Source: Paraprevotella clara YIT 11840 (lineage in GTDB: Bacteria > Bacteroidota > Bacteroidia > Bacteroidales > Bacteroidaceae). From it: DNA of 64,000 bases. Each line of letters begins with the position of its first letter. Positions within the stretch are counted from its first letter, which is position 1. The notes below the pieces were generated by a model. The model was not told where the DNA came from, did not search any database, and saw only the letters and a list, made by a program, of their open reading frames with translations. This document shows, in pieces, positions 11,001 through 18,482 of this stretch. The position numbers and the translations under genes were made by a program. The stretch lies in the NCBI RefSeq assembly GCF_000233955.1, contig NZ_JH376593.1, forward strand, positions 123,138 to 187,137, in the 5' to 3' direction.

Positions 11001-11135
11001 AATAAACTAAATGCCAGAATTTGGGAACAAAACCAAATCAATCTATATGGATTAGAGAAGAATGGAGGACAATTATTTAATAAGATTAATTCTATAGCAC
11101 CCCAATATTGGAACAAGTACAACATAAAATATTAA
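5022..11135 (+). CDS. Rhs/YD-repeat polymorphic toxin with GIY-YIG-like C-terminal nuclease tip
   Basis: This is a 2037-residue secreted Rhs protein. In order: signal peptide (MKRGLLSFFLCACCLLSALG); an SpvB/TcdB-like N-terminal region from about residue 40 (IDLSSGISSTGAKTYTVPIA, GVGWSLAGLS); FG-GAP-like calcium loops at about 479, 550, 603 and 665 (DFNGDGKMEI, DYDGDGKSEI, DFNSDGLADR, DINGDGVTDI); many YD repeats from about 1008 to 1700; and the Rhs core end at about 1715 (YDPWTGRFLSPDPY ... NRYSYCMNNPLIYVDENG). A Gly/Ala-rich hydrophobic stretch and a variable tip follow. Residues 1943-2037 resemble a GIY-YIG/URI nuclease: GYYGV, then RYVGIT, RFAEH and a glutamate in RIWEQNQ. In known Rhs toxins the repeats form a shell around the tip, which is released by cleavage after the core. 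The tip DNA is A+T-rich relative to the core and is followed after 4 nt by a likely immunity gene, the usual polymorphic-toxin arrangement. No T9SS tail is present, so the export route is unclear. Confidence 0.88.
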   Translation: MKRGLLSFFLCACCLLSALGQEGYPAIDNDYVPTHHTIRKDYAVGQIDLSSGISSTGAKTYTVPIATYPGIRNLNPGLALTYNSQQGNGLIGVGWSLAGLSNIYRTSHTIHYDGDVKQIGMNRSDAFMLDGLRLLRVDSVTFLTEQGYIRAKTHYTGDVLQYFDVCYPDGKTAVFGYKDNTENQLYYPLTELSDLWGNTITYQYNFNYEHNHYQVQKINYNGASVEFGYERRPDPVAFYLGGKEIIENTRLQTITCKFGTKELGKYTLSYQNAEHLAGKPSLLQNITYEAGGKKINPLIFYYGKNKSQLTYTTEEVNCPDIWHGGEEAHSAQFVVGRMMGNGYSDILASVSGKTPYIQDNTKDFECFYNPFNLSDYIYTYTLLGSGNGEAKKSFPCGTGFVDLLTADISGRGRDFLIQVNNEVVDKQYDQVRFTVHNGPVFSIYDEPSPSFTRTFKFPTVHTSAKGMRSIQPKFYYPGDFNGDGKMEILAISAHQPFGNTNLPSTCYLFDLKGNKILYQGHLFPYHVSFPSEDTNEEELYNFTDELIVADYDGDGKSEIHYKSTDGKAQTFVFDVSGNTWLPRQTNNYQTTPVADSEWFIMGDFNSDGLADRFYYKRKQEKGSIPKVYIAFSKGNSQDSIHNVTLPYLKEVSTGEEDHYLYIPTDINGDGVTDIIECADEKFHIFIFDKYTKQFNLYKSIKPGQDKRHTVLSANVQTKNGYSTEFVSIDGEKLIKYSFQRNDSEECLLTGVVNSFGVVEKNEYALMNESGKKEGIYSYYISAPYPYTSAYGKQPLIAVSETYVDGKQVDGQHYYYEGGIQHLTGMGFCGFTQTRTVDFKGKERVCEYDPENHGVLEYEYNEGISESYYYYEVIEHPNRMVEINLTDKEYFDNVRDMSTDYRYEDYRFGYPNIEEIEYEDNSVRRTETIYTSVQTGYKTKTRKGENADVCTMLAYIPPGKEYILGRIHEQTVRTTTEDGKNVTKRTTYPSWLYDMPQDKREYLGQETRYDCQYDKQGNLIKSTTGWSGGAESISESWEYDTYGRKTKHTSETGTTEQYAYDMQGRLSTHTDSRGNITTYSYDEFGKEKTVNRPDGTNVTTEYEWIPDRNEGLYAVTVKETGQPDCKTVYDALGREVRTAEMTYDGKWRYVDTEYDNYGRVTRKSSPYTQTTPSYYSTYTYDNLDRMLSATDRPGHTTTYSYTGSLEGYTVTTTENGVETSRSYGPHGELVQVDDPGGTTLYTWEPDLQPSTITAPDGSQITFEYNASRRCSAKNDPGFGRTTYGYENSGEKAWEQNAKGERTRYFYDEYNRLTNCAGTSPNVAYTYTPYGEIATIKGFNDTFISYTYDNVGRLASYREDAPDGKWLRKDYTYKDGQISSITYTSQNGELTTENLRYQNGHLVEATLPDGTSIFRLDGENGMGLPTLVQTGQLTRQYGYDAYGYPTSRKANMGKVTHQNFSYTFDTSRNNLLSRTDKLRNRTETFSYDGMNRLASDGRTTVEYSPSGNIIRKSDVGDYTYGLQANPHAHTGVENPAKYPTPTGLQEITYNSSNLPDSIYDWMSAAKFTYNGNFDRVKSVYYQNGTIHYMTRYYLGGCYELDSLKYDRIEKLYLHGGYYDAPIVWRKRNNTKPELYHVLRDPLGSITNVVRDDGYRQEELSYDAWGHLRNPMGWEPLSQAKMSLTGGSTPSSTFLGRGFCGHEQLPVANLVHMNARLYDPWTGRFLSPDPYVQFPDFSQGLNRYSYCMNNPLIYVDENGEFFWIIVGVAALIGGTANVAMHWDEIKAAGGGWKGFKKGLGYFAIGGLAGGVGAAAGVAAATGFGGMLGITSAQWAAGMTGFVNGAQVGLASGMASGFIQNTGNSLLEGADFGGALESGIMGAIMGGASGGLVGGISGGISARIQGKDFWTGKAPTQTYTPSSSNTLLYREDASSISSPSTNTSEKMYSGYYGVDDDGVVRYVGITSRDPQIRFAEHLNSGTNRATLKFKTVELNMFNKLNARIWEQNQINLYGLEKNGGQLFNKINSIAPQYWNKYNIKY

Positions 11136-11139
11136 ATAT

Positions 11140-11691
11140 ATGGAAACAATTAAAAAGAAAAGAATCATAACAAGAATCGGAAACGTGTTCTGTGCGGAAA
11201 TAGACAACGAATGCAAACGCTTTTTCCAATACGTAGCCAACGACTTGGAAGAACTGAATAGTAGTGTCATACGTGTATTTAAAAACAAATATCCCATGGA
11301 CTATAAACCAAAGATTGAAGAGATTGTAGAGGATGAAGTCGAGTTTTATGCACACACTATTTTGAAGTTCGGTATTGTATTTAATGCGTGGTACAAAGTG
11401 GGAACATCCAAAAATATCGGAGATGAATACAAAGAGGCTTTATTTGGAGATATATCTCCCATTATATACCAAAAGCCTGATATTAATCCGGCAGAAAATT
11501 GGGTAATTAGTAAAATCAACAATCCTCACATCTTTGTAGGTAGACTAAACAATGAATATAAGAAGAAAATAACAATGGGAGGAGTTATTCCATATGTAGA
11601 CATTATCAACCGACTAAAACTTGGATATTATAAATATAAAACACCCGGTTGGAAAATAGAGAATGATAAAAATGTGCCCATTACAGAATGA
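11140..11691 (+). CDS. putative immunity protein for the Rhs toxin tip
   Basis: The 183-residue product has no signal peptide or membrane helix and so is probably cytoplasmic, as expected for protection against a nuclease. It begins METIKKKRIITRIGNVFCAE, and the IGNVFCAEID...RFFQYVAND stretch recalls Imm26-like immunity proteins, an assignment from memory that needs a profile search. It starts 4 nt after the Rhs stop codon and shares that gene's A+T-rich tail composition. A second, frameshifted copy follows directly. The position right after a variable Rhs tip is the main evidence for an immunity role; the biochemical mechanism (binding the nuclease tip) is inferred. Confidence 0.65.
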   Translation: METIKKKRIITRIGNVFCAEIDNECKRFFQYVANDLEELNSSVIRVFKNKYPMDYKPKIEEIVEDEVEFYAHTILKFGIVFNAWYKVGTSKNIGDEYKEALFGDISPIIYQKPDINPAENWVISKINNPHIFVGRLNNEYKKKITMGGVIPYVDIINRLKLGYYKYKTPGWKIENDKNVPITE

Positions 11692-11717
11692 CGAATGATG
11701 AATAAGATTTTAAATAT

Positions 11718-12277
11718 ATGGAAACAGTTAAAAAGAAAAGAATAGTAACAAGAATCGGAAATGTGTTCTGTGCGGAAATAGACAACGAATGCAAACGATT
11801 TTTCCAATACGTAGCCAACGATTTGGAATATTTAAATAGTAGTGTCATACGTGCATTTAAAACCAAATATCTCATGGACTACGAACCAGAGATTGAAGAG
11901 ATTGTAAGAGATGAAGTTGAGTTTTATGCGCATACCATTCTAAAGTTTGGAATAGAATCCAATGCATGGCATAAGATAGGGACATCTAAGAATATAGGGG
12001 AAGAGTATAAAGAAGCATTATTCGGAGATGCACATCAATACATATATCCTACAGTCTATGATATGATAAAAGTAAACCCATCTGAGAATTTGTATGGCGT
12101 ATTAACGAACCTCCTATTTTACAAGGAAAATTAAGTAAGGAATACATAAATAAAATAAATGTAGGAGGAGTTATTTCTTATATCGACATCATCAATCGAT
12201 TAAAATTCGGTTATTATAAATACAAAATCCTTGGCTGGAAAATAGAAAACGGAAAGAACGTACCCATTATAGAATAA
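11718..12277 (+). pseudogene. second copy of the putative immunity gene, frameshifted
   Basis: This copy matches the preceding gene closely: by hand alignment about 14 substitutions in the first 104 residues, and the same AAATATATGGAAAC sequence at the start. The frame opened by the ATG at 11718 stops at 12134 after 138 residues. The missing C-terminal part is intact in a shifted frame from about 12100 to the TAA at 12275-12277, reading INEPPILQGKLSKEYINKIN, then VGGVISYIDIINRLKFGYYK and KYKILGWKIENGKNVPIIE. These match the end of the first copy. A single-base loss or equivalent around 12098-12106 (GGCGTATTAACG) explains it. The truncated 138-residue product could still be made. Either this is a decaying duplicate or the frameshift is a sequencing error. 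Confidence 0.75.
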
Positions 12278-12296
12278 AAGGAGGCACTATATAAAC

Positions 12297-13085
12297 ATGC
12301 GAAGAATAAAAAGCAAAATATATAAATGGATTTCATCCATGTTAAATCGTAATATGGAAGATAGAAGAAGTAAACTTACATCAGGCACTCCTAAGAAAAG
12401 TTTACCTCTGACTGATTGGAAAAAAGCGTTTCCAATGTTATCAAGATACTCATCAAATATGCTATTAATGAAACAAGGCCCTATTGTCATAGGACTATAT
12501 TTCCAAAAGGTATATGATGATTATCGTCCCATATTCATCAGTTATCCATTATGGAAAGACTCGTTAAAAGATTGCATGCAGTTCTACATATTCCATCACG
12601 AATTTCGGAACAATAAAAATCTCCAATTAGATGTACCTATATTAAACCATCAAAGTAAATTATTAAAATATAAAAGTAATTTTACAGAAGCTGTAAAGTG
12701 TGTACAGTCACAGTCATCCAATTTGTTACAAGAAAATGTCTATGTAAAAGATATTTTCAACTATTTGGATTATCTGAGGGAACATGATCTTCTCATTAAA
12801 CTCCAAAGATTTGATGGAAAACGTGAATTATTGATTTATAGTATGATGATAGCTCTTTACACGAACAATGAAGACTTGCTTCAATGGGTTTGCAATAAAA
12901 CCAAAAAGCAAATCCAAACTTGGGATAAAGAATACTTTAAACAATGTTATGGTTACGATTTAGAAACATGGGAGGCAGAACTTTATCAACTAATAGACCA
13001 ACGAGAAGAAATCATGGAACGGATTCGAATCAATTCCATGGACAAAAGGATTGCCAAACTGAAAGAATCTCATCTTATTATATAA
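12297..13085 (+). CDS. orphan cytoplasmic protein downstream of the toxin-immunity genes
   Basis: I do not recognise this 262-residue protein. It has no signal peptide or membrane helix and is basic at the N-terminus (MRRIKSKIYKWISSMLNRNM). The middle contains LLMKQGPIVIGLYFQKVYDD and ISYPLWKDSLKDCMQFYIFH, while the C-terminal third looks helical and charged (TWEAELYQLIDQREEIMERI). It follows the frameshifted immunity copy by 19 nt and shares the A+T-rich composition of the toxin tip, unlike the gene after it. By position it may be another immunity or accessory gene of the displaced-tip type seen in Rhs loci, but nothing in the sequence proves this. Confidence 0.6.
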   Translation: MRRIKSKIYKWISSMLNRNMEDRRSKLTSGTPKKSLPLTDWKKAFPMLSRYSSNMLLMKQGPIVIGLYFQKVYDDYRPIFISYPLWKDSLKDCMQFYIFHHEFRNNKNLQLDVPILNHQSKLLKYKSNFTEAVKCVQSQSSNLLQENVYVKDIFNYLDYLREHDLLIKLQRFDGKRELLIYSMMIALYTNNEDLLQWVCNKTKKQIQTWDKEYFKQCYGYDLETWEAELYQLIDQREEIMERIRINSMDKRIAKLKESHLII

Positions 13086-13093
13086 AAAGGCGT

Positions 13094-14137
13094 ATGGCAA
13101 AAAGAACAGAAAATAAAAAAGAGAATGGTTGCTACGCAATAGGCAAATGGTTTGCATGGGTCGTGGCCTTGCTCGTTACAGGCTGTAGTCCGAAAGTGGC
13201 CACGGAAATCTATCATTCTTATCCCGCTACGCAAGCTGACGACGTACAAGTATTCAAAACCGGAACGAACCGGCCTTACTCTGCCGAACTCCTGGGCAAA
13301 GTGGCTGTAAAAGGAAACGGATATACCGCACATTTCAGTTATGACCAGGTCGTAGCACTGGCCAAGGCTGAAACGGCCAAAGCGGGAGGAAACGCCTTGG
13401 CTATCACCGAACATAAAGAACCTACCATTCTCGTTTCCTGCCACCAGATAAAAGGGGAAATGCTACGCATGAAAACCCAACAAAGGGAACAAATAAGGAA
13501 AGCAGACAGTTTGGAACTGGCGAGCCGGAAAAGCATAAAGCCACGTAAGCTCCCGCCCCCACTTCCTATCCATATATACGGAAACGGAGGTTTCGGTCAT
13601 GTGTTCAGCAAAGCTTACCATGACATTCCGGGCGGCCTCAGCGGCACGTTCAAAAACGGGGTGGATTTCCAGGGAGGAATCGACTGGGTGGGTAAAAAGT
13701 TCATGGGTGTAGGCATTCTCTATTCCGGTTACCGCTCCGGGGCATATCATACCAACTTCGTACGCAATCCCGATTACCCCAAGGAACAAACCGCCAATCC
13801 CAAAAGCCGGATACACTTGGATTATATCGGACCTGAGTTCGTTATGAGGGCGGCCAACAAACATTGGTCATTACGATACGGCATCGGAGTAGGCGCCTTC
13901 ATTCTGAATGTTGAGGAGGAGATGGATTTCAGTATGGGAAAAACTGTAAAAGGGATGGGATTGCATTACCAACTCAGTGCGGACTACCTGCTGAGCAAAC
14001 ACGTCGGCATAGGAGTGAACGCAGGAGTGATTTATGGAAATGTCTATGACAAAAATGGAGTGATTCCCGGCTCCATGGACCAATCCGTAGAGTTCTACCG
14101 TATCTTTATAAACGGAGGACTGCACTTTTATTTTTAA
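13094..14137 (+). CDS. lipoprotein with outer-membrane beta-barrel-like domain
   Basis: The 347-residue product has a lipoprotein signal: a basic N-terminus (MAKRTENKKENG), a hydrophobic stretch and the lipobox LVTGC near residue 34. After a linker (about residues 45-140, with a Lys/Arg-rich segment) the C-terminal 200 residues are a run of alternating, Gly- and aromatic-rich strands (HIYGNGGFGHVFSKAYHD, WSLRYGIGVGAFILNVEEE, INGGLHFYF) ending in an aromatic residue, as in small outer-membrane barrels. The ATG at 13094 is preferred because it places the signal at the N-terminus; the frame itself is open much further upstream, through the end of the preceding gene. It begins 8 nt after that gene but has a different base composition. 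Function unknown. Confidence 0.7.
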   Translation: MAKRTENKKENGCYAIGKWFAWVVALLVTGCSPKVATEIYHSYPATQADDVQVFKTGTNRPYSAELLGKVAVKGNGYTAHFSYDQVVALAKAETAKAGGNALAITEHKEPTILVSCHQIKGEMLRMKTQQREQIRKADSLELASRKSIKPRKLPPPLPIHIYGNGGFGHVFSKAYHDIPGGLSGTFKNGVDFQGGIDWVGKKFMGVGILYSGYRSGAYHTNFVRNPDYPKEQTANPKSRIHLDYIGPEFVMRAANKHWSLRYGIGVGAFILNVEEEMDFSMGKTVKGMGLHYQLSADYLLSKHVGIGVNAGVIYGNVYDKNGVIPGSMDQSVEFYRIFINGGLHFYF

Positions 14138-14179
14138 AAGAAATCCAGCGGCGAACGCACAACCAACCGAGTTTTTAAG

Positions 14180-14187
14180 TAGTTTTG
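14180..14187 (+). promoter_or_regulatory. -7 box upstream of nadB
   Basis: TAGTTTTG matches TAnnTTTG and lies 33 nt before the nadB ATG at 14221. No TTG is seen at the -33 position. Confidence 0.5.
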
Positions 14188-14220
14188 CAACGTCTAACAT
14201 CAACAGCATGAACTGACGGC

Positions 14221-15810
14221 ATGATACGCAAATTTGATTTTTTAGTGATAGGTTCGGGAGTAGCCGGAATGAGTTACGCCCTGAAAGTGGCAGATGCAGG
14301 CAAAGGCAAGGTGGCCATCGTATGTAAAACCACATTGGAAGAGGCCAACACGGCCAAGGCACAAGGAGGAATAGCTTCCGTGACCAACATGGAAGTGGAC
14401 AACTTCGAGAAACATATCAAAGACACCATGATTGCAGGGGATTTCATCAGCGACCCTGCAGCCGTGGAACAAGTAGTGAAAAACGCACCACAGGGCATAC
14501 GAGACCTTGTGAAATGGGGCATAAACTTCGACAAAAACGAAAAGGGGGACTTCGACCTGCACCGTGAAGGCGGGCATTCGGAGTTCCGCATCCTGCACCA
14601 TGCCGACGACACGGGTTTTGAAATCCAGCGCGGACTGATGGAAGCCGTACGCCGCCATCCGAACATCACGATTCTGGAAAACCACTTTGCCGTGGAAATC
14701 ATCACCCAACACCATTTGGGCATCGAGGTGACGCGCCGCACGCCGGACATTGAATGTTACGGGGCATACGTCTTAGACCCGGATACCCAAAAGATAGATA
14801 CTTTCCTCTCCAAAGTCACCCTGATGGCCACCGGTGGTACGGGAGCCGTCTACGCCACTACGACCAACCCCAACATTGCCACGGGTGACGGTATCGCCAT
14901 GGTCTACCGTGCCAAAGGTACGGTGGAAGGCATGGAGTTCGTGCAGTTCCACCCCACGGCCCTCTTCCATCCGGGCGAGACGCATCCGGCTTACCTCATC
15001 ACAGAGGCCATGCGTGGATACGGCGGCATCCTGCGGTTGCCCAACGGCGAGGAATTCATGCAGAAATACGACAAGCGGCTCAGCCTCGCCCCACGCGACA
15101 TCGTAGCCCGTGCCATCGACAAGGAAATGAAAATACATGGCTTGGACCACGTGTGCTTAGACGTGACGCACAAGGACGCGGAAGAAACCAAACACCACTT
15201 CCCGAACATTTATGCCAAATGTCTCTCCATTGGCATCGACATGACCAAGCAATATATTCCCGTCGTGCCTTGTGCCCACTACATGTGTGGCGGCATTAAG
15301 GTGGACCTCAACGCTTGCTCCAGTATCCGGCGGCTTTATGCCGTGGGCGAATGTTCCTGCACCGGACTGCACGGCGGCAACCGGTTGGCCAGCAATTCAC
15401 TTATCGAAGCCGTGGTGTATGCCGACGCGGCAGCCCGCCACAGCTTGGAGGTCATAGACCAATATGCTTTCAATGATAAAATACCCGAATGGAACGATGA
15501 GGGTACGATGAGCAACGAAGAAAAAGTACTCATCGCGCAGGATATGAAGGAAGTGGGACAAATCATGAGCAACTACGTGGGCATCGTGCGGAGCGACCTG
15601 CGCCTGAAACGGGCATGGACACGTCTGGACTTATTGTACGAAGAGACCGAAGAGCTGTTTAAACGTGTCAAGGCGACCAAAGACATTTGCGAACTACGTA
15701 ATATGATTAACGTGGGTTACCTTATCACGCGACAGGCCATCGAACGTAAGGAAAGCCGCGGATTACATTATACGATAGATTACCCCAAACATGCTTACGA
15801 CCAGAAATAA
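14221..15810 (+). CDS. nadB: L-aspartate oxidase
   Basis: NadB is the FAD enzyme that oxidises L-aspartate to iminoaspartate, the first step of de novo NAD synthesis, in the cytoplasm. The 529-residue protein is of normal length. The FAD-binding G11-S-G-V-A-G16 motif is at the N-terminus, followed by the substrate-side sequence HREGGHSEFRILHHADDTG, the GGTGAVYATTTNPNIATGDG stretch, QFHPTALFHPGE, and the C-terminal FAD loop YAVGECSCTGLHGGNRLASN. Succinate dehydrogenase flavoproteins are the closest alternative, but the gene stands alone without sdh partners. nadA, encoding the next enzyme, is 9.4 kb away at 25248, so the pathway is present but not in one operon. nadC was not seen in the window. 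Confidence 0.95.
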   Translation: MIRKFDFLVIGSGVAGMSYALKVADAGKGKVAIVCKTTLEEANTAKAQGGIASVTNMEVDNFEKHIKDTMIAGDFISDPAAVEQVVKNAPQGIRDLVKWGINFDKNEKGDFDLHREGGHSEFRILHHADDTGFEIQRGLMEAVRRHPNITILENHFAVEIITQHHLGIEVTRRTPDIECYGAYVLDPDTQKIDTFLSKVTLMATGGTGAVYATTTNPNIATGDGIAMVYRAKGTVEGMEFVQFHPTALFHPGETHPAYLITEAMRGYGGILRLPNGEEFMQKYDKRLSLAPRDIVARAIDKEMKIHGLDHVCLDVTHKDAEETKHHFPNIYAKCLSIGIDMTKQYIPVVPCAHYMCGGIKVDLNACSSIRRLYAVGECSCTGLHGGNRLASNSLIEAVVYADAAARHSLEVIDQYAFNDKIPEWNDEGTMSNEEKVLIAQDMKEVGQIMSNYVGIVRSDLRLKRAWTRLDLLYEETEELFKRVKATKDICELRNMINVGYLITRQAIERKESRGLHYTIDYPKHAYDQK

Positions 15811-15850
15811 AACCATCACTGAGTTATCAAAGGACAGCCACATAAGGAAA

Positions 15851-15883
15851 AAGAAATTACTTTTCCCGAAAAGAGCATTTCTT
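15851..15883 (+). terminator. hairpin after nadB
   Basis: AAGAAAT (15851-15857) pairs with ATTTCTT (15877-15883), and inside it CTTTTC (15860-15865) pairs with GAAAAG (15868-15873). There is no T-run after the stem, so it may be a weak terminator or a structured leader of the next gene, which starts at 15897. Confidence 0.35.
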
Positions 15884-15896
15884 AATATTTGAGGAA

Positions 15897-17003
15897 ATGA
15901 TGAGAAGTATAATACATTCCGTATGTGTCATATTCATATGCCTGTTTGTGTCATGTACAAACAGGGATAAAACGGACTTTAAATCCACAAAAGTTGATTT
16001 CTCAGAAATAACACACATCAACCAATCCGACGGACGAATCGTAAAATTGGAGACTACGGACAATTCCCTAATTTACGATATATGTAATCTCAATGTACAT
16101 CAAGATACCTTTGTGGTTCATTCACGCAACTTCTTGTACACATTCACATCAACCGGAAATTTCATAGGCAGTATATCACAAAAAGGACACGCCACGAATG
16201 AATACCTTCAAATATCCAATGTGTTTTTTGAAAATGGGACAGTAGGACTTTATGATTTCAGTAAAAATACCATTTTACGGTTCAATTTAAAAGGTCAGCT
16301 TCTGTCGGTTCAAAGATGTGACATAGCGGAAGAAGATATAAAGCCCTTTCATATATATCCATGGAATAATGGCTACATCGTATTGAACAGCTATGGAGGT
16401 GAATCTACAGACAGAAAGACATTATGCTTTTTGAATAAAGAACTTACGTCAGGCAAGTCCATAAAAGGGAGGTCTTTATCCACCGGATTTTCAACTTACG
16501 ATGATATTTCCATAAACCAAAAAGGAAATGTGCTGTATTGGGAAATGCTATGCGACACTTTATTCACTATCCACAACGATCTTCTTACGCCATTGTTTGC
16601 CATTGATTTCGGAGAACATGCACTTCCGGATGACATTACAAGAAAAAACGTGTACGAGCGGATAGATTATGTAAACAAAGCAAAAGAAAGAGGAAAGCCA
16701 TTCGCCGGAATGGCCCGTTATTATCAAAGAGTAGACCACATGATATATTTCTCATGCGTGTCTCCGGACAATGAAATTCTTTTATGCCAATACAATGAAG
16801 ACAAAGGAACTACACGTTTGTTCACGATTGACTTCGACAATAAACAATATACTACAGCACCTTTCTTTCTCATCAAAGATCATCTCGTATATTGGGAAAT
16901 CCGTGACAAGGATAACTTATCATTAAATCCGGCTTTATTTATCTTTAATCTGGATTATATCCTTTCCCATACCGAGCATACGAAAATAAAAAAATCCACC
17001 TAA
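15897..17003 (+). CDS. 6-bladed beta-propeller lipoprotein
   Basis: The 368-residue product starts with a lipoprotein signal (MMRSIIHSVCVIFICLFVSC, cysteine at residue 20). The rest reads as repeated propeller-blade strands: ICNLNVHQDTFVVHSRNFLY, FTSTGNFIGSISQKGHATNE, VGLYDFSKNTILRFNLKGQL, and so on. In Bacteroidales such 6-bladed propeller lipoproteins are common and often of unknown role; some accompany membrane transport systems. Here it is flanked by nadB and a MATE exporter with no obvious partner. The start at 15897 was chosen because it provides the signal; the second Met is equally possible. Likely anchored in the outer membrane or periplasm. Confidence 0.72.
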   Translation: MMRSIIHSVCVIFICLFVSCTNRDKTDFKSTKVDFSEITHINQSDGRIVKLETTDNSLIYDICNLNVHQDTFVVHSRNFLYTFTSTGNFIGSISQKGHATNEYLQISNVFFENGTVGLYDFSKNTILRFNLKGQLLSVQRCDIAEEDIKPFHIYPWNNGYIVLNSYGGESTDRKTLCFLNKELTSGKSIKGRSLSTGFSTYDDISINQKGNVLYWEMLCDTLFTIHNDLLTPLFAIDFGEHALPDDITRKNVYERIDYVNKAKERGKPFAGMARYYQRVDHMIYFSCVSPDNEILLCQYNEDKGTTRLFTIDFDNKQYTTAPFFLIKDHLVYWEIRDKDNLSLNPALFIFNLDYILSHTEHTKIKKST

Positions 17004-17040
17004 TTTGACGGATTTAATAAAACAATTCCGGTAAATTCCG

Positions 17041-17048
17041 TAATTTTG
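17041..17048 (+). promoter_or_regulatory. -7 box of the MATE transporter gene
   Basis: TAATTTTG matches TAnnTTTG, 44 nt before the ATG at 17093. No TTG is seen at the expected -33 distance. Confidence 0.55.
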
Positions 17049-17092
17049 CACCCGCAAAAGAATGTGTTTTTCAGGAAAAAAGGATATTCGCC

Positions 17093-18445
17093 ATGACGAA
17101 AGAAATGACTGAGGGTTCACCCCTGCGGTTGATATTCAACTTCTCGCTCCCACTCATTTTGGGAAGTTTGCTCCAACAGACTTATAGTCTGATAGACGCA
17201 GCCATCGTAGGAAAATATTTAGGCATCAATGATTTGGCAGCCGTGGGTGCCAGCACATCGGTCGTATTCCTCATCATCGGATTCTGCACCGGCTGCTGTT
17301 GCGGTTTCGGCATTCCCGTAGCCCAGGCGTTCGGCGCACGTTCATACAGCGACTTGCGGCGTTACGTAGCCAACAGTCTTTGGGTTTCCCTCATCATTTC
17401 CGTCGTGTTGGCTGTCGTCACTTCCCTGCTTTGCGAGAGAATCCTGTTCATGATGCAGACGCCGCACGACATCCTTCACCATGCCTATCTCTATCTTTTG
17501 GTTACTTTTATCGGCATTCCTTTCACTTTCCTGTACAACCTGCTCTCCAGCCTTATCCGGGCATTAGGCGACAGCAAGACCCCGTTTTATTTCCTCCTCA
17601 TGGCCGCCATCCTCAACATCGTATTGGATTTGTTTTGCATCCTCATACTACATTGGGGCGTGGCCGGAGCCGCCATCGCCACGGTCTTCTCGCAAGCCGT
17701 CTCCGCCCTGCTTTGCCTGTATTATATGTTCAGGAAATTCGACATCCTGAAAATGGAAAAGGGAGAAACCGCCTTGGACAAACACTACATAAAGGGACTG
17801 TTGGACATGGGCGTACCGATGGGACTGCAATTCTCTATCACTGCCATCGGAAGCATCATGCTCCAAAGCGCAAACAACGCCTTGGGTACGTCGTGCGTGG
17901 CCGCCTTCACCGCCGGCATGCGCATCAAAATGTTCTTCATGTGTCCGTTGGAAAGCATGGGGATTGCCATGGCCACATATTGCGGACAGAACTACGGGGC
18001 GGGAAAAACGGAACGTATCAACATGGGGCTGCGCGCCAGCTTTTTCATGGTTTGCCTCTACTGCATCTTTTGTTTCATCGTGTTGCATCTTTTCGCCCGC
18101 CACATCATCTACCTGTTTGTGGATTTCCATGAATATGAAATCATAGAAAAGGCCAACCAGTTCATCGTCACCTCCTGCACCTATTTCATCCCGTTAGGAC
18201 TGCTGTGCCTGCTCAGGTACAGCATCCAAGGATTAGGATACAGTAAACTGGCCATGATGTCCGGCGTGTTCGAAATGGTAGACCGCACGGCTGTCAGCCT
18301 GTTCCTGGTCCCGATTTTAGGATATACGGGAGTTTGTTACGGTGACCCTTCGGCTTGGTTTGCCGCAGACCTCTTCCTCATCCCGGCTTACCTTTACGTA
18401 CACAAACGTTTGTCTCGGAAGAGATGTTATGCGCAAGCCTCCTGA
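17093..18445 (+). CDS. MATE family efflux transporter
   Basis: This 450-residue inner-membrane protein has about twelve hydrophobic segments in two similar halves, the layout of the multidrug and toxic compound extrusion family. These proteins export cationic drugs or metabolites using a sodium or proton gradient. The family's N-terminal half is recognisable in PLILGSLLQQTYSLIDAAIV, followed by GKYLG. The conserved Pro in LPLILG, QQTYSLID and the Gly/Ala-rich helices are all present. It is probably transcribed alone from a -7 box at 17041, with a 22-bp repeat array downstream in place of an obvious terminator. The substrate cannot be told from the sequence. Confidence 0.9.
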   Translation: MTKEMTEGSPLRLIFNFSLPLILGSLLQQTYSLIDAAIVGKYLGINDLAAVGASTSVVFLIIGFCTGCCCGFGIPVAQAFGARSYSDLRRYVANSLWVSLIISVVLAVVTSLLCERILFMMQTPHDILHHAYLYLLVTFIGIPFTFLYNLLSSLIRALGDSKTPFYFLLMAAILNIVLDLFCILILHWGVAGAAIATVFSQAVSALLCLYYMFRKFDILKMEKGETALDKHYIKGLLDMGVPMGLQFSITAIGSIMLQSANNALGTSCVAAFTAGMRIKMFFMCPLESMGIAMATYCGQNYGAGKTERINMGLRASFFMVCLYCIFCFIVLHLFARHIIYLFVDFHEYEIIEKANQFIVTSCTYFIPLGLLCLLRYSIQGLGYSKLAMMSGVFEMVDRTAVSLFLVPILGYTGVCYGDPSAWFAADLFLIPAYLYVHKRLSRKRCYAQAS

Positions 18446-18482
18446 ATTTTAAAGGAAAGTTACATACAAAAATCATTCTACG

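Noticed and set aside
13085..13094. Operon link between the toxin tail and the beta-barrel lipoprotein
   Set aside because: The gap is short, but base composition changes sharply and the lipoprotein has no plausible functional link to the toxin; I keep them as separate units.
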